A stretch of DNA of 64,000 nt from an uncultured Saprospiraceae bacterium (lineage in GTDB: Bacteria; Bacteroidota; Bacteroidia; Chitinophagales; Saprospiraceae), in the NCBI GenBank assembly GCA_938007965.1, contig CALLMH010000004.1, positions 107,578 to 171,577 of the forward strand. Reading direction: 5' to 3'. The translations under genes were made by a program, and so were the position numbers. The notes under the pieces were generated by a model that saw only the letters and a list, made by a program, of their open reading frames with translations, was not told where the DNA came from and searched no databases. Shown piece after piece: positions 1 through 10,069 of this stretch (the stretch's first letter is position 1; every line of letters begins with the position of its first letter).

Positions 1-117
1 CTGTCAGAATCCTAGAAATCATCATCACGTACCCAAAGGCTACACAGACGGTAAAAACAAATAAGCCTATCTCCAATGTCGTGAATTTATGGAAGTTAAA
101 TGATGGTCATATATGAC

Positions 118-669
118 TTAAAACATATTATCATATTCATTATTGGATTTTGGTTGTGGTTCTACTTTGGGTTGGATAGGTGGAAGATCTAGGAAGTCTT
201 CGTCATCAGTAACTTCTTCATAATCTACGAAATCCTCTTCGTCCGCGGGTGCTTCTTTAGGAGCATGTTGGTTAAATACCTTACTGATTTTCTTTTTGAT
301 GAAAAACTTACCCAGAAGAAAACTACCAGCTAAGGCACCTATGATACCTGGAATAACGGGGAACCAAAGTGCACAAAGTATTATTATGCCAATTGGGATC
401 AAAGGGTTTTTCTTAGCTAGAGCTATTGCTGATTTGCCAATGCCTAACGCTCCCTTTGGATCTACTGCGACGCCAGCTATGAATAATATAGGAGAGAGCC
501 AAAATAGTAGTGTGAATAATCCTTTGACTACCATGTAAGCGAAGAGTACTCCGAGAATAAGGATTAGGATCGAGCCAATAGTTCCAAGGGGATTTCCTCC
601 ACCGCTGTTAGGGTTTCCGCCACCTATTCTATATTGTCTTATTGTTGTCATTGTATTTTTCTTTACCAA
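118..669 (-). CDS. hypothetical membrane protein with glycine-rich N-terminus and acidic tail
   Basis: A 183-residue protein I do not recognise. After a glycine/asparagine-rich stretch at residues 17-27 there are about four hydrophobic segments (near 29-49, 51-68, 89-103 and 105-122). A basic patch (KKKISK) and a strongly acidic soluble tail (about 141-162) follow. This suggests a small inner-membrane protein with its C-terminus in the cytosol. The ORF start is at 669; Met7 (651) is an equally good start. It diverges from the rpsL operon, and nothing in the context gives a function. Confidence 0.6.
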   Translation of the reverse strand: MVKKNTMTTIRQYRIGGGNPNSGGGNPLGTIGSILILILGVLFAYMVVKGLFTLLFWLSPILFIAGVAVDPKGALGIGKSAIALAKKNPLIPIGIIILCALWFPVIPGIIGALAGSFLLGKFFIKKKISKVFNQHAPKEAPADEEDFVDYEEVTDDEDFLDLPPIQPKVEPQPKSNNEYDNMF

Positions 670-815
670 TTAGAATTCGTAAAATTAGTCTTTTGTTCTG
701 TAATGGGATTCAAAATCGACAAAAGAAGTAAATAACTCTATCAAATATTGATGTCAGATTTAACTCTGAACCTATAATTAGGGCATAGAAATAGGATTTA
801 TTTATAATATGTAAA

Positions 816-839
816 ACACATTATAAAAAATTATATTTG
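816..839 (+). promoter_or_regulatory. promoter-like site with shared ACACATTATAA element
   Basis: TATATTTG (832-839) fits the Bacteroidota -7 consensus TAnnTTTG. It is preceded five bases upstream by ACACATTATAA, an 11-mer that recurs before -7-like elements at 19849 and 33915. It lies about 300 bp before rpsL, so its target could be rpsL by a long leader or an unrecognised small transcript. Confidence 0.4.
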
Positions 840-1045
840 TTTATTTTTCATTCATATTACAATAATGTGATATATGAGTCTTTTTTAGAAATTATATTTT
901 GGCAATAGGCTAAAATGCGGGCGAAATGAATGTTTACTATAGTGTGATTAAGAATATTTATGATCCTAACATGCAATACAAACCACCTATTTTTGTCGAT
1001 ACTAGGAGAAATAAAGGGCTAGAGATAAAAAATGAGTAAATGCAT

Positions 1046-1077
1046 GTTGTCTTTTTAATAAAATAATCCTACATTTG
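1046..1077 (+). promoter_or_regulatory. str operon promoter
   Basis: TTG at 1046-1048, a 21-bp spacer and TACATTTG at 1070-1077 match the Bacteroidota -33/-7 promoter. The sequence from the -7 box on, TACATTTGCACTCG, is identical in the rpsJ promoter at 4886. Transcription would start near 1084, giving a leader of about 65 nt before rpsL. Confidence 0.75.
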
Positions 1078-1147
1078 CACTCGCTTTTGGGGAAGCCACG
1101 TCTTTCTCAAAATATTTCAAATAAATTAAGATAAAAATAGGTAGCAT

Positions 1148-1522
1148 ATGCCAACTATTAATCAGTTAGTTAAGAAGGGTAGAAAGAAGATTGTAGAGAA
1201 GAGTAAATCAAGAGCTCTAGATTCATGTCCTCAGAGAAGAGGAGTATGTACGAGAGTTTATACTACAACTCCAAAGAAACCTAACTCGGCACTTAGAAAA
1301 GTAGCTAAGGTAAGACTTACAAATGGTATCGAGGTTATCGCTTACATACCTGGAGAAGGTCACAATCTTCAAGAGCACTCGATCGTATTGATCAGAGGAG
1401 GAAGAGTAAAAGATTTACCAGGGGTAAGATATACCATCGTAAGGGGTGCATTAGATACAGCTGGAGTTGCAGATAGAACTCAGAGTAGATCTAAGTACGG
1501 AGCTAAGAGACCAAAGAAATAA
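1148..1522 (+). CDS. rpsL: 30S ribosomal protein S12
   Basis: A 124-residue S12, the decoding-centre protein of the small subunit. The N-terminus [13 protein letters not shown], the [10 protein letters not shown] loop (site of streptomycin-resistance changes in other bacteria) and the [12 protein letters not shown] loop with the aspartate that is methylthiolated in some species are all visible. The length is normal. It is first in the str operon, with rpsG following after 30 nt. The ATG is chosen because the family N-terminus starts exactly there. Confidence 0.98.
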   Translation: MPTINQLVKKGRKKIVEKSKSRALDSCPQRRGVCTRVYTTTPKKPNSALRKVAKVRLTNGIEVIAYIPGEGHNLQEHSIVLIRGGRVKDLPGVRYTIVRGALDTAGVADRTQSRSKYGAKRPKK

Positions 1523-1552
1523 TAATATCCATTTATCAAGAATAGATAGAAA

Positions 1553-2020
1553 ATGAGAAAAAGAAAGCCAAAAAAGAGAGTCATCCAGCCAGATCCAAGG
1601 TTTAATGACATAATGGTAACTCAATTCGTAAATAATCTAATGTGGGCTGGTAAGAAAAGTACAGCTTTTAGAATATTTTACGATGCTATGGACAAAATCC
1701 AAGAACGTACAGGAGAGGATCCTCATAAAGTTTGGAAAGATGCATTGAATAATACTACTCCTGCTGTAGAGGTTAGGTCTAGAAGAATCGGTGGTGCTAC
1801 ATTCCAAATACCAACAGAGATTAGAGCTTCGAGAAAACTATCAATCGGTATGAAATGGTTGGTAAGGTTCTCTAGAGCTAGATCTGGAAAAGGAATGGCT
1901 GAAAAGTTAGCTTCTGAGCTGATCGCAGCAAGTAAGAATGAAGGAGCCGCAGTAAAAAGAAAAGAAGATACGCACAAAATGGCGGAATCTAACAGAGCAT
2001 TTGCACACTTTAGAGTATAA
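1553..2020 (+). CDS. rpsG: 30S ribosomal protein S7
   Basis: A 155-residue S7, which nucleates assembly of the 30S head by binding the 3' major domain of 16S rRNA. The start MRKRKPKKR, the TPAVEVRSRRIGGATFQIP core and the C-terminal EDTHKMAESNRAFAHFRV are typical. It is the second gene of the str operon. In enterobacteria S7 represses its own operon through the rpsL-rpsG spacer; that spacer is only 30 nt here, so this control is not obvious. Confidence 0.98.
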   Translation: MRKRKPKKRVIQPDPRFNDIMVTQFVNNLMWAGKKSTAFRIFYDAMDKIQERTGEDPHKVWKDALNNTTPAVEVRSRRIGGATFQIPTEIRASRKLSIGMKWLVRFSRARSGKGMAEKLASELIAASKNEGAAVKRKEDTHKMAESNRAFAHFRV

Positions 2021-2123
2021 TTTCTGAAAGAAGATGTTCTTTAGTACCTCACTGAAACGCGCTACAATCTCTACGAATAGTTTTGAATTTAATGTGTTTT
2101 TTGCGGTAACTTAAATAAAAGTA

Positions 2124-2159
2124 AAATAGGTTAGCGGAATTTTTTCTTCTAACCTATTT
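2124..2159 (+). promoter_or_regulatory. 11-bp perfect stem-loop in the fusA leader
   Basis: AAATAGGTTAG (2124-2134) pairs perfectly with CTAACCTATTT (2149-2159) across a 14-nt loop rich in T. It ends 32 nt before fusA in the 171-bp rpsG-fusA gap and has no T-run after it, so it is not a standard terminator. It may be an mRNA processing or stabilising structure, or a control element for EF-G. Confidence 0.5.
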
Positions 2160-2191
2160 CCATTAGATATAAATATATAATCATACATATC

Positions 2192-4321
2192 ATGTCAAAA
2201 GATTTAAAATTCACTAGAAATATTGGTATTGCTGCGCACATTGATGCGGGTAAGACTACAACAACAGAAAGAGTACTGTACTATACAGGTATGAGCCACA
2301 AGATTGGTGAAGTGCACGATGGTGCAGCTACGATGGATTGGATGGAACAAGAGCAAGAAAGAGGTATCACTATTACTTCTGCGGCCACTAAGACCAACTG
2401 GAATTGGAAAGGTCAAGATTTTCCAATGAACATTATCGATACTCCTGGTCACGTTGATTTCACTGTTGAGGTGAATAGATCTTTGAGAGTGCTGGATGGT
2501 CTTGTATTTTTATTCTGTGCAGTATCAGGTGTTGAGCCTCAATCTGAGACCAACTGGAGACTTGCGGATAACTACAAAGTGCCTAGAATCGGATTCGTAA
2601 ATAAAATGGATAGATCAGGTGCTGATTTCTTCTCTGTTGTAAAAGACGTAAAAGAGAAATTAGGTTCTGAAGCAATACCTCTTCAGGTGCCAATAGGGGC
2701 CGAAGAGACATTCAAAGGAGTAGTTGATCTTATTACAGGAAAAGCTATAATCTGGAATGAACACGATATGGGCTCAACATACGAAGAGATCCCAGTGCCA
2801 GAAGATTTAGTTGATATCGTGAGCGAGTGGAGAGAAAAGCTCCTCGAAGCAGTTGCTGAATACGATGAGACTTTGATGGAGAAATATTTCGAAGATCCAG
2901 CTAGTATCACAGAGCAAGAAATGATCAATGCAGTAAGAGGTGCAGTATTGGATGCTAAGTTTGTTCCAATGATGTGTGGATCTGCATTTAAGAATAAAGG
3001 AGTACAGGCTGTATTAGATGCAGTATGTGCATATTTGCCTTCTCCGCTTGATATCGATGCGGTAACAGGTACTAATCCTTCAACAGATGAGCCTGAAGAA
3101 AGAGCACCTTCTGTAGATGAGCCTTTCTGTGCGTTAGCATTTAAGATCGCTACGGATCCGTTCGTAGGTAGATTAGCATTCTTTAGAGTGTACTCTGGAG
3201 CATTAGATGCAGGATCTTATATTCTAAATACGAGATCAGGAAATAAAGAAAGAATATCTAGATTATACCAGATGCACTCTAATAAGCAGAATGCAATACC
3301 AAGGGTAGAGGCTGGAGACATTGCTGCCGGTGTAGGATTTAAAGATCTAAGAACGGGAGATACTATCTGTGATGCAAGTGCACCAATCGTACTAGAAAGT
3401 ATGGTATTCCCTGAGCCAGTAATCGGGGTTGCAGTAGAACCAAAATCTCAAAAAGATTTGGATAAGTTAGGTATGGCTTTAGCTAAGTTAGCAGAAGAAG
3501 ATCCAACATTCAAAGTGAGATACGACGAAGATACGAATCAGACTGTAATCTCTGGAATGGGAGAACTTCACTTAGAGATCATTATTGATAGATTGAAGAG
3601 AGAGTTCAAAGTAGATTGTAGCCAAGGAGCTCCTCAAGTAACTTACAAAGAGGCACTTACTTCTATGGTAGACCATACTGAGAAGCTCAAGAAGCAATCA
3701 GGTGGATCTGGACTATTTGCTCAGATGTCATTCAGATTGAGTCCTGCAGACCAAGAATTCTTGGATTCTGATGAATTCAAGTCAGGTAAAACGAAACTAC
3801 AATTTGTGAACAAGATTGTGGGTGGATCTATTCCTAAAGAATTTTTCCCATCAATCGTTAAAGGGTTCAATGCTATGATGGACAATGGTGTCCTTGCGGG
3901 ATACAAAATTGATAGTATGAAAGTTGAGCTTTATGATGGTAATACGCACGCAGTGGATAGTAAGCCTATCGCATTTGAACTCTGTGCGAAAGAAGGATTC
4001 AAAGCTGCAGCTGCAAAAGCGAAGCCTGTATTACTTGAGCCAATCATGAAGTTGACTATTGTAACTCCTGAAGAGTATACAGGGTCAGTTATCGGTGATT
4101 TGAACAGAAGAAGAGGTCTACCAAAAGGTCAAGTGCCGAGACAAGGTGGAGCTGTAACAATTGATGCAGAGGTTCCATTATCTGAAATGTTTGGATATGT
4201 AACAGATCTAAGAACTATCACATCGGGTAGAGCTAGTAGTACAATGGAATTTGCTCACTTCAATCCTGCACCTAAGAGTGTTGTCGAGGCTGTAATGGCA
4301 GAAGCAAGAGGGGAAGTGTAA
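2192..4321 (+). CDS. fusA: translation elongation factor G
   Basis: A 709-residue EF-G, the GTPase that drives ribosomal translocation in the cytosol. The G1 loop [11 protein letters not shown] (residues 15-25), the switch motif RGITI, G3 DTPGHVDF (83-90) and G4 NKMD (137-140) are intact. Domains II to V follow, ending with the [16 protein letters not shown] region of domain V. The length is normal. It ends the str operon: a stem-loop precedes it and a strong terminator lies 30 nt after the stop. Many Bacteroidota carry a second EF-G, but this copy sits in the canonical str context. Confidence 0.98.
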   Translation: MSKDLKFTRNIGIAAHIDAGKTTTTERVLYYTGMSHKIGEVHDGAATMDWMEQEQERGITITSAATKTNWNWKGQDFPMNIIDTPGHVDFTVEVNRSLRVLDGLVFLFCAVSGVEPQSETNWRLADNYKVPRIGFVNKMDRSGADFFSVVKDVKEKLGSEAIPLQVPIGAEETFKGVVDLITGKAIIWNEHDMGSTYEEIPVPEDLVDIVSEWREKLLEAVAEYDETLMEKYFEDPASITEQEMINAVRGAVLDAKFVPMMCGSAFKNKGVQAVLDAVCAYLPSPLDIDAVTGTNPSTDEPEERAPSVDEPFCALAFKIATDPFVGRLAFFRVYSGALDAGSYILNTRSGNKERISRLYQMHSNKQNAIPRVEAGDIAAGVGFKDLRTGDTICDASAPIVLESMVFPEPVIGVAVEPKSQKDLDKLGMALAKLAEEDPTFKVRYDEDTNQTVISGMGELHLEIIIDRLKREFKVDCSQGAPQVTYKEALTSMVDHTEKLKKQSGGSGLFAQMSFRLSPADQEFLDSDEFKSGKTKLQFVNKIVGGSIPKEFFPSIVKGFNAMMDNGVLAGYKIDSMKVELYDGNTHAVDSKPIAFELCAKEGFKAAAAKAKPVLLEPIMKLTIVTPEEYTGSVIGDLNRRRGLPKGQVPRQGGAVTIDAEVPLSEMFGYVTDLRTITSGRASSTMEFAHFNPAPKSVVEAVMAEARGEV

Positions 4322-4353
4322 AATGTACTTCAAATAAATAAAATTGAATAAAG

Positions 4354-4393
4354 CAAAGGGGCTAATCTTAATTGATTGGTCCCTTTGTTTTTG
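4354..4393 (+). terminator. intrinsic terminator after fusA
   Basis: A 14-bp stem (4354-4367 with 4374-4387, two G-U pairs) closes a TTAATT loop and is followed by TTTTTG. It separates the str operon from the S10 operon, which has its own promoter at 4863-4893. Confidence 0.9.
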
Positions 4394-4862
4394 TAAAGCG
4401 AATTAGAATATAATAGTATATTAGGCACTTCGTAATATTTTAAAAACATATTGATTTAGAATAGCTCCAAGCAGGGATCAGAATAGGTAGGAGGATGAAG
4501 ATTATAATATTGTTAGTCTTTCTTTTTTTTATAAATGAAAGACAGCGGGCACAATTCAATATTAGAGTGTTAATGTATTGCTATTTGGATCAGCTTATGA
4601 TTTCAGTGATGTAGATTGCTAGTGAGGTGTTAATTACTGCTTTCAGTTGCATTTAATAATATTGTATTTCGTATTCAAATATAGCTTTAAAGTCGCTATA
4701 AAAATTCTAGATAAGGGGAGTAAGCCAACGTTTATTTGGCAGCTTCAAATCAAGATGCAACAAACTGCAAGGAATTGCTATTCATATATGAAAAAGCTAT
4801 ATATGACAAGGGGTTCAGCAATATTTTTCTTTCTAGAAAATTGTAATTAATTGCGTATTAGC
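4394..4862. other. AT-rich spacer between str and S10 operons
   Basis: Apart from a possible gene remnant at 4495-4614, I see no gene, RNA or repeat here. A 67-codon ORF at 4647-4850 has no domain or upstream signal and is treated as chance. Confidence 0.5.
4495..4614 (+). pseudogene. possible remnant of a secreted-protein gene
   Basis: A 39-codon ORF starts with an ATG behind GGAGG, which is rare in this window. It encodes a signal-peptide-like N-terminus (MKIIILLVFLFF) with an alanine-glutamine pair where signal peptidase might cut, then loses protein-like character and stops. It reads like the decayed 5' end of an exported-protein gene, but a short real peptide or chance cannot be excluded. 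Confidence 0.25.
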
Positions 4863-4893
4863 TTGCAGGATGAGTTTATTCTTCCTACATTTG
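4863..4893 (+). promoter_or_regulatory. S10 operon promoter
   Basis: TTG (4863-4865), a 20-bp spacer and TACATTTG (4886-4893) form a Bacteroidota promoter. The 16 bases CCTACATTTGCACTCG are the same as at the str promoter. The start site would be about 30 nt before rpsJ. Confidence 0.75.
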
Positions 4894-4929
4894 CACTCGA
4901 TTTAGAAACAAACATTTTTAAGAAAGGCT

Positions 4930-5238
4930 ATGAATCAAAAAATTAGAATAAAACTTCGTTCTTACGATCACAATTTAGTTGATAAAAGTACGGAGAAGAT
5001 CGTCAAAACTGTTCGTAACAGTGGGGCGGTTATTTCTGGTCCGATTCCGCTGCCCACTAAGAAAGAAATATTTACAGTATTGCGTTCACCGCACGTAAAT
5101 AAGAAATCTCGTGAGCAGTTCCAGATGAGAACACACAAACGATTGATTGAAATATTTACACCTACACAGAAAACTGTAGATGCACTATCGAAGCTTGAAC
5201 TTCCAAGTGGGGTAGATATCCAAGTCAAATTGACATAA
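4930..5238 (+). CDS. rpsJ: 30S ribosomal protein S10
   Basis: A 102-residue S10 of the 30S head, also the NusE antitermination partner in other bacteria. [17 protein letters not shown] at the N-terminus, the [10 protein letters not shown] loop and the [19 protein letters not shown] segment are diagnostic. It is first in the S10 operon, 37 nt downstream of a clear promoter, and rplC follows after 78 nt. Confidence 0.98.
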   Translation: MNQKIRIKLRSYDHNLVDKSTEKIVKTVRNSGAVISGPIPLPTKKEIFTVLRSPHVNKKSREQFQMRTHKRLIEIFTPTQKTVDALSKLELPSGVDIQVKLT

Positions 5239-5316
5239 TTTCATTTTTTTGAAAATAACAAACGGGTGTGAGCGAGTTGCTTCATATCACGTTAGTAATT
5301 ATATAAAACCTATAAC

Positions 5317-5943
5317 ATGAACGGAATAATAGGTAAAAAGATTGGTATGACCAGCATCTTCAATGAAGATGGAAGAAATATTAGTTGTACAATTGTAGAG
5401 GCTGCTCCAAATGTAGTGACACAAGTTAAGAGTGAGGATACAGATGGATATTCTGCTATTCAATTGAGTCATGGTGAAGCTAAAGCTAAAAAAGGACGTA
5501 CTTCTAAAGCTCTTCAAGGACATTTTGATAAAGCTGGAACAACACCAAAAAGAAAGTCTATCGAGTTTAGAGATTGTACTTTAGATAAGTCTCTGGGAGA
5601 TACTGTTGCTATTAGTGACATTTTCGAAGAGGGAGATATTGTTAGAGCAATCGGAAAATCAAAAGGTAAGGGTTTTCAGGGTGTAGTAAAGAGATACAAC
5701 TTTAGAGGTGTAGGTGATGCTACTCACGGTCAGCACAATAGACTCAGAGCGCCAGGTTCAATTGGTGCCGCTTCATATCCTGCGAAAGTAGTGAAAGGTA
5801 TGAGAATGGCCGGTAGAATGGGAGGCGACAGAGTTACTGTTAAGAACCTGCAAGTAGTAAGAATATTGGAAGATAAAAATCTATTGTTAATCAAAGGTGC
5901 TATTCCAGGACACAAAGGTTCTATAGTAGTTATCGAAAAATAA
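5317..5943 (+). CDS. rplC: 50S ribosomal protein L3
   Basis: A 208-residue L3, an early-assembly 23S rRNA-binding protein whose long loop reaches the peptidyl transferase centre. The start [13 protein letters not shown], the [15 protein letters not shown] segment and [15 protein letters not shown] (site of glutamine methylation in some bacteria) are clear. The length is normal. rplD begins 8 nt after its stop. Confidence 0.98.
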   Translation: MNGIIGKKIGMTSIFNEDGRNISCTIVEAAPNVVTQVKSEDTDGYSAIQLSHGEAKAKKGRTSKALQGHFDKAGTTPKRKSIEFRDCTLDKSLGDTVAISDIFEEGDIVRAIGKSKGKGFQGVVKRYNFRGVGDATHGQHNRLRAPGSIGAASYPAKVVKGMRMAGRMGGDRVTVKNLQVVRILEDKNLLLIKGAIPGHKGSIVVIEK

Positions 5944-5951
5944 CAAGAAGG

Positions 5952-6581
5952 ATGAAATTAGATATAGTAAATATAACAGGTGCAGCTACTGGAAAGAGCA
6001 TAGATCTTCCAGAAGTTATTTTTGGAATCGAACCAAATGAGCATGCTGTATATCTTGCAGTGAAGCAATATAATGCTGCACAAAGGCAAGGAACACACAA
6101 AGCTAAGGAGAAAGGTGAAATAACTGCTTCTACGCGTAAGATAAAGAAACAAAAAGGAACAGGAACAGCAAGAGCTGGTTCATTGAAGTCTGGTGTTTTT
6201 AGAGGTGGTGGTAGAATGTTCGGACCAAGGCCTAGAAATTATGATTTCAAGCTAAATAAAAAGGTTAAGTCTTTGGCTAGAGCTTCAGCGTTATCACACA
6301 AGGTGAAAAATGGGAATCTCTCCGTTATTGAAGATTTTACTTTTGACGCACCTAAGACAAAGAGCTTTGTATCCGTTCTAGAAGGATTATCATTAGAAGG
6401 AAAAAAATCATTATTCATCACTACTGAACATAATACGAATGTGTACGTGTCTAGTAGAAATATCCAAAGAACACAGGTTGTGAGCGTAGATGAGGTAAAT
6501 ACTTACCAAATCATGAATGCTAATAACGTTGTAATATCTGAAGGAGCGGTGGGTAAATTGAAAGAATTGTACGCCAAATAA
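5952..6581 (+). CDS. rplD: 50S ribosomal protein L4
   Basis: A 209-residue L4, which lines the upper exit tunnel. The loop containing KQKGTGTARAGSLKSGVFRG and FGPRPRNYDFKLNKKVK reaches into the tunnel wall. L4 represses the S10 operon in gammaproteobacteria; no equivalent leader structure is evident here. It is tightly packed, with rplC 8 nt before and rplW 10 nt after. Confidence 0.98.
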   Translation: MKLDIVNITGAATGKSIDLPEVIFGIEPNEHAVYLAVKQYNAAQRQGTHKAKEKGEITASTRKIKKQKGTGTARAGSLKSGVFRGGGRMFGPRPRNYDFKLNKKVKSLARASALSHKVKNGNLSVIEDFTFDAPKTKSFVSVLEGLSLEGKKSLFITTEHNTNVYVSSRNIQRTQVVSVDEVNTYQIMNANNVVISEGAVGKLKELYAK

Positions 6582-6591
6582 ATAAGAAATC

Positions 6592-6894
6592 ATGGCTAAG
6601 AATATACTTATAAAACCGATCATTTCTGAGAAATCTGAGATTTTATCTGCGGGTACACCGAGTCAGTATAGTTTCGTTGTAAATAAAGCGGCGAATAAAA
6701 TTGAAGTGAAAAAAGCGGTAGAAGAAATGTATCCAGGTGTGAAAGTCAGCAGAGTAAATACTGCAATGATGCCTGCCAAAGCAAAATCTAGAAATACTAG
6801 AGCTGGAGTTTTGAAGGGTAGAGTTAGTGGCTTCAAGAAAGCTTATGTAACTCTCGCCGAAGGTAGCGAAATAGACTTTTTCGGAGAGGTTTAA
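6592..6894 (+). CDS. rplW: 50S ribosomal protein L23
   Basis: A 100-residue L23, located at the tunnel exit where trigger factor and SRP dock. The PIISEKSE start, YSFVVNKAANKIEVKKAVEEMYPGVKV and the basic loop near the middle are typical. A 95-bp gap follows before rplB, containing a weak inverted repeat (AAACTAG at 6923-6929 with CTAGTTT at 6951-6957). Confidence 0.97.
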   Translation: MAKNILIKPIISEKSEILSAGTPSQYSFVVNKAANKIEVKKAVEEMYPGVKVSRVNTAMMPAKAKSRNTRAGVLKGRVSGFKKAYVTLAEGSEIDFFGEV

Positions 6895-6989
6895 TACCAA
6901 TCGACGAAAATGAATGTGATGAAAACTAGCAATTGATTATTGGTTTATTACTAGTTTATATAATACATACTTGATAAAAAGAAAAAGAC

Positions 6990-7817
6990 ATGCCAATAAA
7001 AAAATACAATCCGATAACACCTGGTACTAGAACTAGAGTAGGCAATGCCTATTCTGAAGTTACTAAACAGAAACCAGAAAAAAGTCTTACTAGCGGTAAG
7101 GCACGGACAGGTGGTAGAAACCACGATGGTAAAATGACCATGAGACACATTGGTGGGGGTCATAAGAAGAAATATAGAAGTATAGATTTCAAAAGAGAGA
7201 AGGATAATATTCCTGCGAAAGTGAAGTCTATAGAGTATGATCCGAATAGAACAGCGTACATTGCGCTTTTATGGTATGCTGATGGTGAGAAACGTTATAT
7301 CGTAGCACCTGACAAGTTAGCTGTAGGATCTGAAATATTATCTGGCGAAAAGGCGCTCCCAGAAGTAGGGAATGCACTATTTTTGAGAGATGTACCTCTA
7401 GGGTCTCCAATACATGCAATCGAGATGACACCTGGTAAGGGTGCTGCATTAGCAAGGTCTGCGGGGACATATGGAACACTAGTAAGTAGAGAAGGGCAAT
7501 ATGTAATAGTAAAGTTGCCGTCTGGTGAAGTTAGAAAAATATTATCTACTTGTAAGGCTACAATTGGTACTACAAGTAATCCTGATCACGGTCTAACTGT
7601 ATTAGGTAAAGCGGGTAGAAGAAGATGGTTAGGTAGAAGACCTAGAGTTAGAGGTGTAGCTATGAACCCGGTAGATCACCCAATGGGTGGGGGTGAAGGT
7701 AGATCTTCTGGAGGTCATCCAAGATCTAGAACTGGTGTAATGGCAAAAGGTCAGAAAACTAGAAACCCTAAGAAAGCTTCTAACAAGCTGATAATAACGA
7801 GAAGAAAGAAAAAATAA
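6990..7817 (+). CDS. rplB: 50S ribosomal protein L2
   Basis: A 275-residue L2 needed for subunit association and peptidyl transferase activity. [13 protein letters not shown] at the N-terminus, [20 protein letters not shown], the SH3-like core and the C-terminal [20 protein letters not shown] with the functionally important histidine are all visible. The length and position (before rpsS) are canonical. Confidence 0.99.
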   Translation: MPIKKYNPITPGTRTRVGNAYSEVTKQKPEKSLTSGKARTGGRNHDGKMTMRHIGGGHKKKYRSIDFKREKDNIPAKVKSIEYDPNRTAYIALLWYADGEKRYIVAPDKLAVGSEILSGEKALPEVGNALFLRDVPLGSPIHAIEMTPGKGAALARSAGTYGTLVSREGQYVIVKLPSGEVRKILSTCKATIGTTSNPDHGLTVLGKAGRRRWLGRRPRVRGVAMNPVDHPMGGGEGRSSGGHPRSRTGVMAKGQKTRNPKKASNKLIITRRKKK

Positions 7818-7840
7818 TAATTAGCAATTAATACAATATA

Positions 7841-8104
7841 ATGGCTAGATCAATAAAAAAAGGACCGTACGTATTTCACAAGCTTTTGAATAAGATTAAG
7901 AAGGCACAGTCGTCAGAAAGAAAATCTGTAATCAAGACTTGGTCACGATCTTCAATGATTATTCCTGGGATGGTAGGATTAACGATTGCGGTTCACAATG
8001 GAAAAACTTTCGTACCTGTTTTTGTTACAGAAAATATGGTAGGTCACAAACTTGGCGAATTTTCTCCTACGAGAACATTCAAAGGTCACGGAGGTAAAAA
8101 GTAA
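7841..8104 (+). CDS. rpsS: 30S ribosomal protein S19
   Basis: An 87-residue S19 of the 30S head, partner of S13 near the A-site finger. [32 protein letters not shown] and the C-terminal [16 protein letters not shown] are diagnostic. It lies 23 nt after rplB and 31 nt before rplV. Confidence 0.98.
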   Translation: MARSIKKGPYVFHKLLNKIKKAQSSERKSVIKTWSRSSMIIPGMVGLTIAVHNGKTFVPVFVTENMVGHKLGEFSPTRTFKGHGGKK

Positions 8105-8135
8105 TTATTAGCGAAAGCTCGAAAAATTATATAGC

Positions 8136-8516
8136 ATGGAAGCTGTTGCAAAATTAAGAAATTGTCCAATGTCGGCTAGAAAGATGAGAATCGTAGCTGA
8201 TAATATCAGAGGAAAATCTGTAGACGAAGCTTTAAATATTTTAAAGTTTACTAAGAAGGAAGCTGCCACTTGGTTAGAAAAAGTAGTAGTTGCTGCTGTA
8301 GCAAATTGGGAGAATAAAGGTGATATGGTATATAGTGCCGCCGATTATGATCTTAAGATTAAGACAGCATTCGTTGATGAAGGAACTATGCTCAAAAGAT
8401 TCAGACCCGCTCCACATGGTAGAGCACACAGGATCAGAAAGAGACAAAATCACGTAACTATCATTGTTGAAAATGGTGTTGCAATTAATGAAACAAACTC
8501 AGTAGAACAAGCATAA
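8136..8516 (+). CDS. rplV: 50S ribosomal protein L22
   Basis: A 126-residue L22 whose beta-hairpin lines the exit tunnel constriction. [20 protein letters not shown] and the hairpin sequence [20 protein letters not shown] are typical. rpsC follows after 10 nt. The ATG start matches the family N-terminus ([13 protein letters not shown]). Confidence 0.97.
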   Translation: MEAVAKLRNCPMSARKMRIVADNIRGKSVDEALNILKFTKKEAATWLEKVVVAAVANWENKGDMVYSAADYDLKIKTAFVDEGTMLKRFRPAPHGRAHRIRKRQNHVTIIVENGVAINETNSVEQA

Positions 8517-8526
8517 CTATTTAGAT

Positions 8527-9270
8527 ATGGGTCAAAAGACAAATCCAATAGGTAATAGATTAGGAATCATCAGAGGATGGGATTCTAATTGGTACGGAGG
8601 TAAATCTTTCGGAGCTAAAGTTGTAGAGGACGAAAAGATCAGAAGATACCTAAATGCTAGAATCACAAAAGGTGGTGTGGCAAGAATAGTTATAGAAAGA
8701 ACTCTTAAGAGAGTAACTGTTACTATACATACTTCTAGACCTGGTATCATTATCGGAAAAGGAGGTTCTGAGGTTGATAGAATAAAAGAAGAGCTTAAGA
8801 AGCTTACAGGTAAGGATATTCAGATCAACATTGTTGAAATTAGAAAGCCTGAATTAGATGCTTCTATTGTAGGTGAGAGTATCGCAAAGCAGATCGAATC
8901 TAGAATTAATTATAGAAGAGCCATCAAGATGGCTATTCAATCTACGATGAGAGCTGGTGCTGAAGGGATAAAAGTCAGAATCTCAGGAAGACTCAATGGA
9001 GCAGAGATGGCGCGATCTGAAGAGTATAAGGACGGAAGAACTCCATTACATACTTTCAGAGCCGATATTGACTATAAGCTTCATGAAGCGCTTACCGTAT
9101 ACGGGAAGATTGGTATTAAGGTATGGATATGTAAGGGAGAAGTACTTGGTAAGAGAGATCTCTCTCCAAATGTAGGTGTAGAATCTGGTAAAGGAGGAAG
9201 AGGTGACAGAAGAGGAGGTCGTGACAATAGAAGAGGGAACGATAGAAGAGGAAACGATAGGAGAAGATAA
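8527..9270 (+). CDS. rpsC: 30S ribosomal protein S3 with basic C-terminal repeats
   Basis: A 247-residue S3 at the mRNA entry channel. [21 protein letters not shown] starts the protein. The KH domain signature [13 protein letters not shown] and the C-domain [15 protein letters not shown] follow. The last 30 or so residues are an arginine/glycine-rich tail ending in repeated RRGND units, an extension beyond the core fold that probably binds RNA or is disordered. Confidence 0.98.
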   Translation: MGQKTNPIGNRLGIIRGWDSNWYGGKSFGAKVVEDEKIRRYLNARITKGGVARIVIERTLKRVTVTIHTSRPGIIIGKGGSEVDRIKEELKKLTGKDIQINIVEIRKPELDASIVGESIAKQIESRINYRRAIKMAIQSTMRAGAEGIKVRISGRLNGAEMARSEEYKDGRTPLHTFRADIDYKLHEALTVYGKIGIKVWICKGEVLGKRDLSPNVGVESGKGGRGDRRGGRDNRRGNDRRGNDRRR

Positions 9271-9340
9271 TTAAGTCAATTTGTTGTACCTTTGCCAATC
9301 TTTTGAAAAAAAGAGGGTAAAAATATAAAACATTTTTAAG

Positions 9341-9757
9341 ATGTTACAACCGAAAAGAACAAAATATAGAAAGCAGCAGAAAGGAAGATTAAAGGGAATT
9401 GCCCATAGAGGTAGTACTATTAATTTCGGTTCTTTTGCTTTAAAGTCAATGGACGAGAAGTTTATTACAAACAGGCAGATTGAATCTGCAAGGATTGCAA
9501 TGACGAGGTTCATGAAGAGGGAAGGGAAAGTGTGGATTAGAATATTTCCAGACAAGCCTATTACTAAGAAGCCAGCCGAGGTAAGGATGGGTAAAGGTAA
9601 GGGTGCACTTGATCATTATGTAGCGGCGATAAAGCCAGGTACTATTATGTTTGAGATGGATGGAGTACCTATGGATGTAGCACAAGAGGCTATGAGATTA
9701 GCTGCACAAAAACTTCCAGTTAAGACAAAGTTTGTAGTTAGACGTGACTTTGCATAA
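9341..9757 (+). CDS. rplP: 50S ribosomal protein L16
   Basis: A 138-residue L16 that helps position A-site t[19 protein letters not shown], the GSFALKS segment, the [15 protein letters not shown] loop and KLPVKTKFV near the end are canonical. It lies 70 nt after rpsC, one of the longer gaps in this operon. Confidence 0.98.
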   Translation: MLQPKRTKYRKQQKGRLKGIAHRGSTINFGSFALKSMDEKFITNRQIESARIAMTRFMKREGKVWIRIFPDKPITKKPAEVRMGKGKGALDHYVAAIKPGTIMFEMDGVPMDVAQEAMRLAAQKLPVKTKFVVRRDFA

Positions 9758-9785
9758 TTTGGTTAAATATTAAAGTTGAACAAAC

Positions 9786-10040
9786 ATGGCAACTAAGAAA
9801 TTTATAGAGCTTCAAGAGCTCGCAGATGATGTTTTGAAAAATGAGCTGGTAGAGGCACAGGCTGATCATAATAAGATGAAGTTTGAGCATGCCATCAAGG
9901 GATTGGAGAATCCACTAGTACTTAGAGAGGTGAAAAAGGATATCGCTAGACTTCAGACTGAGATAAGAAGAAGAGAGATAGCTGCTATGACACCACAGCA
10001 ACTAGCTAAGAGAACTAAGATTAGATCAAGAAGAAAATAA
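9786..10040 (+). CDS. rpmC: 50S ribosomal protein L29
   Basis: An 84-residue L29, a helical-hairpin protein at the tunnel exit. The signature [15 protein letters not shown] is present. About 15 residues longer than the compact E. coli form because of the C-terminal basic tail ([12 protein letters not shown]). It is between rplP and rpsQ as expected. Confidence 0.95.
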   Translation: MATKKFIELQELADDVLKNELVEAQADHNKMKFEHAIKGLENPLVLREVKKDIARLQTEIRRREIAAMTPQQLAKRTKIRSRRK

Positions 10041-10069
10041 TACGGCTTAAGCTGCAAATTAATTTAGCA

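Larger units (their letters stand above)
670..1147. other. 478-bp divergent intergenic region before rpsL
   Basis: This gap separates the leftward membrane-protein gene from the str operon. It is very AT-rich and holds two promoter-like sites. One at 816-839 contains ACACATTATAA followed by TATATTTG; the other at 1046-1077 serves rpsL. A 37-codon ORF (926-1039) lies between them but has no recognisable features. No RNA gene was seen. Confidence 0.5.

Noticed and set aside
4647..4850. 67-codon ORF between fusA and rpsJ
   Set aside because: It has no domain, no signal peptide and no promoter directly upstream, and its composition looks like translated AT-rich spacer.
6923..6957. Inverted repeat between rplW and rplB as a terminator
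   Set aside because: The arms are only 7 bp, the loop is long and no T-run follows; it is not a credible terminator in the middle of the S10 operon.
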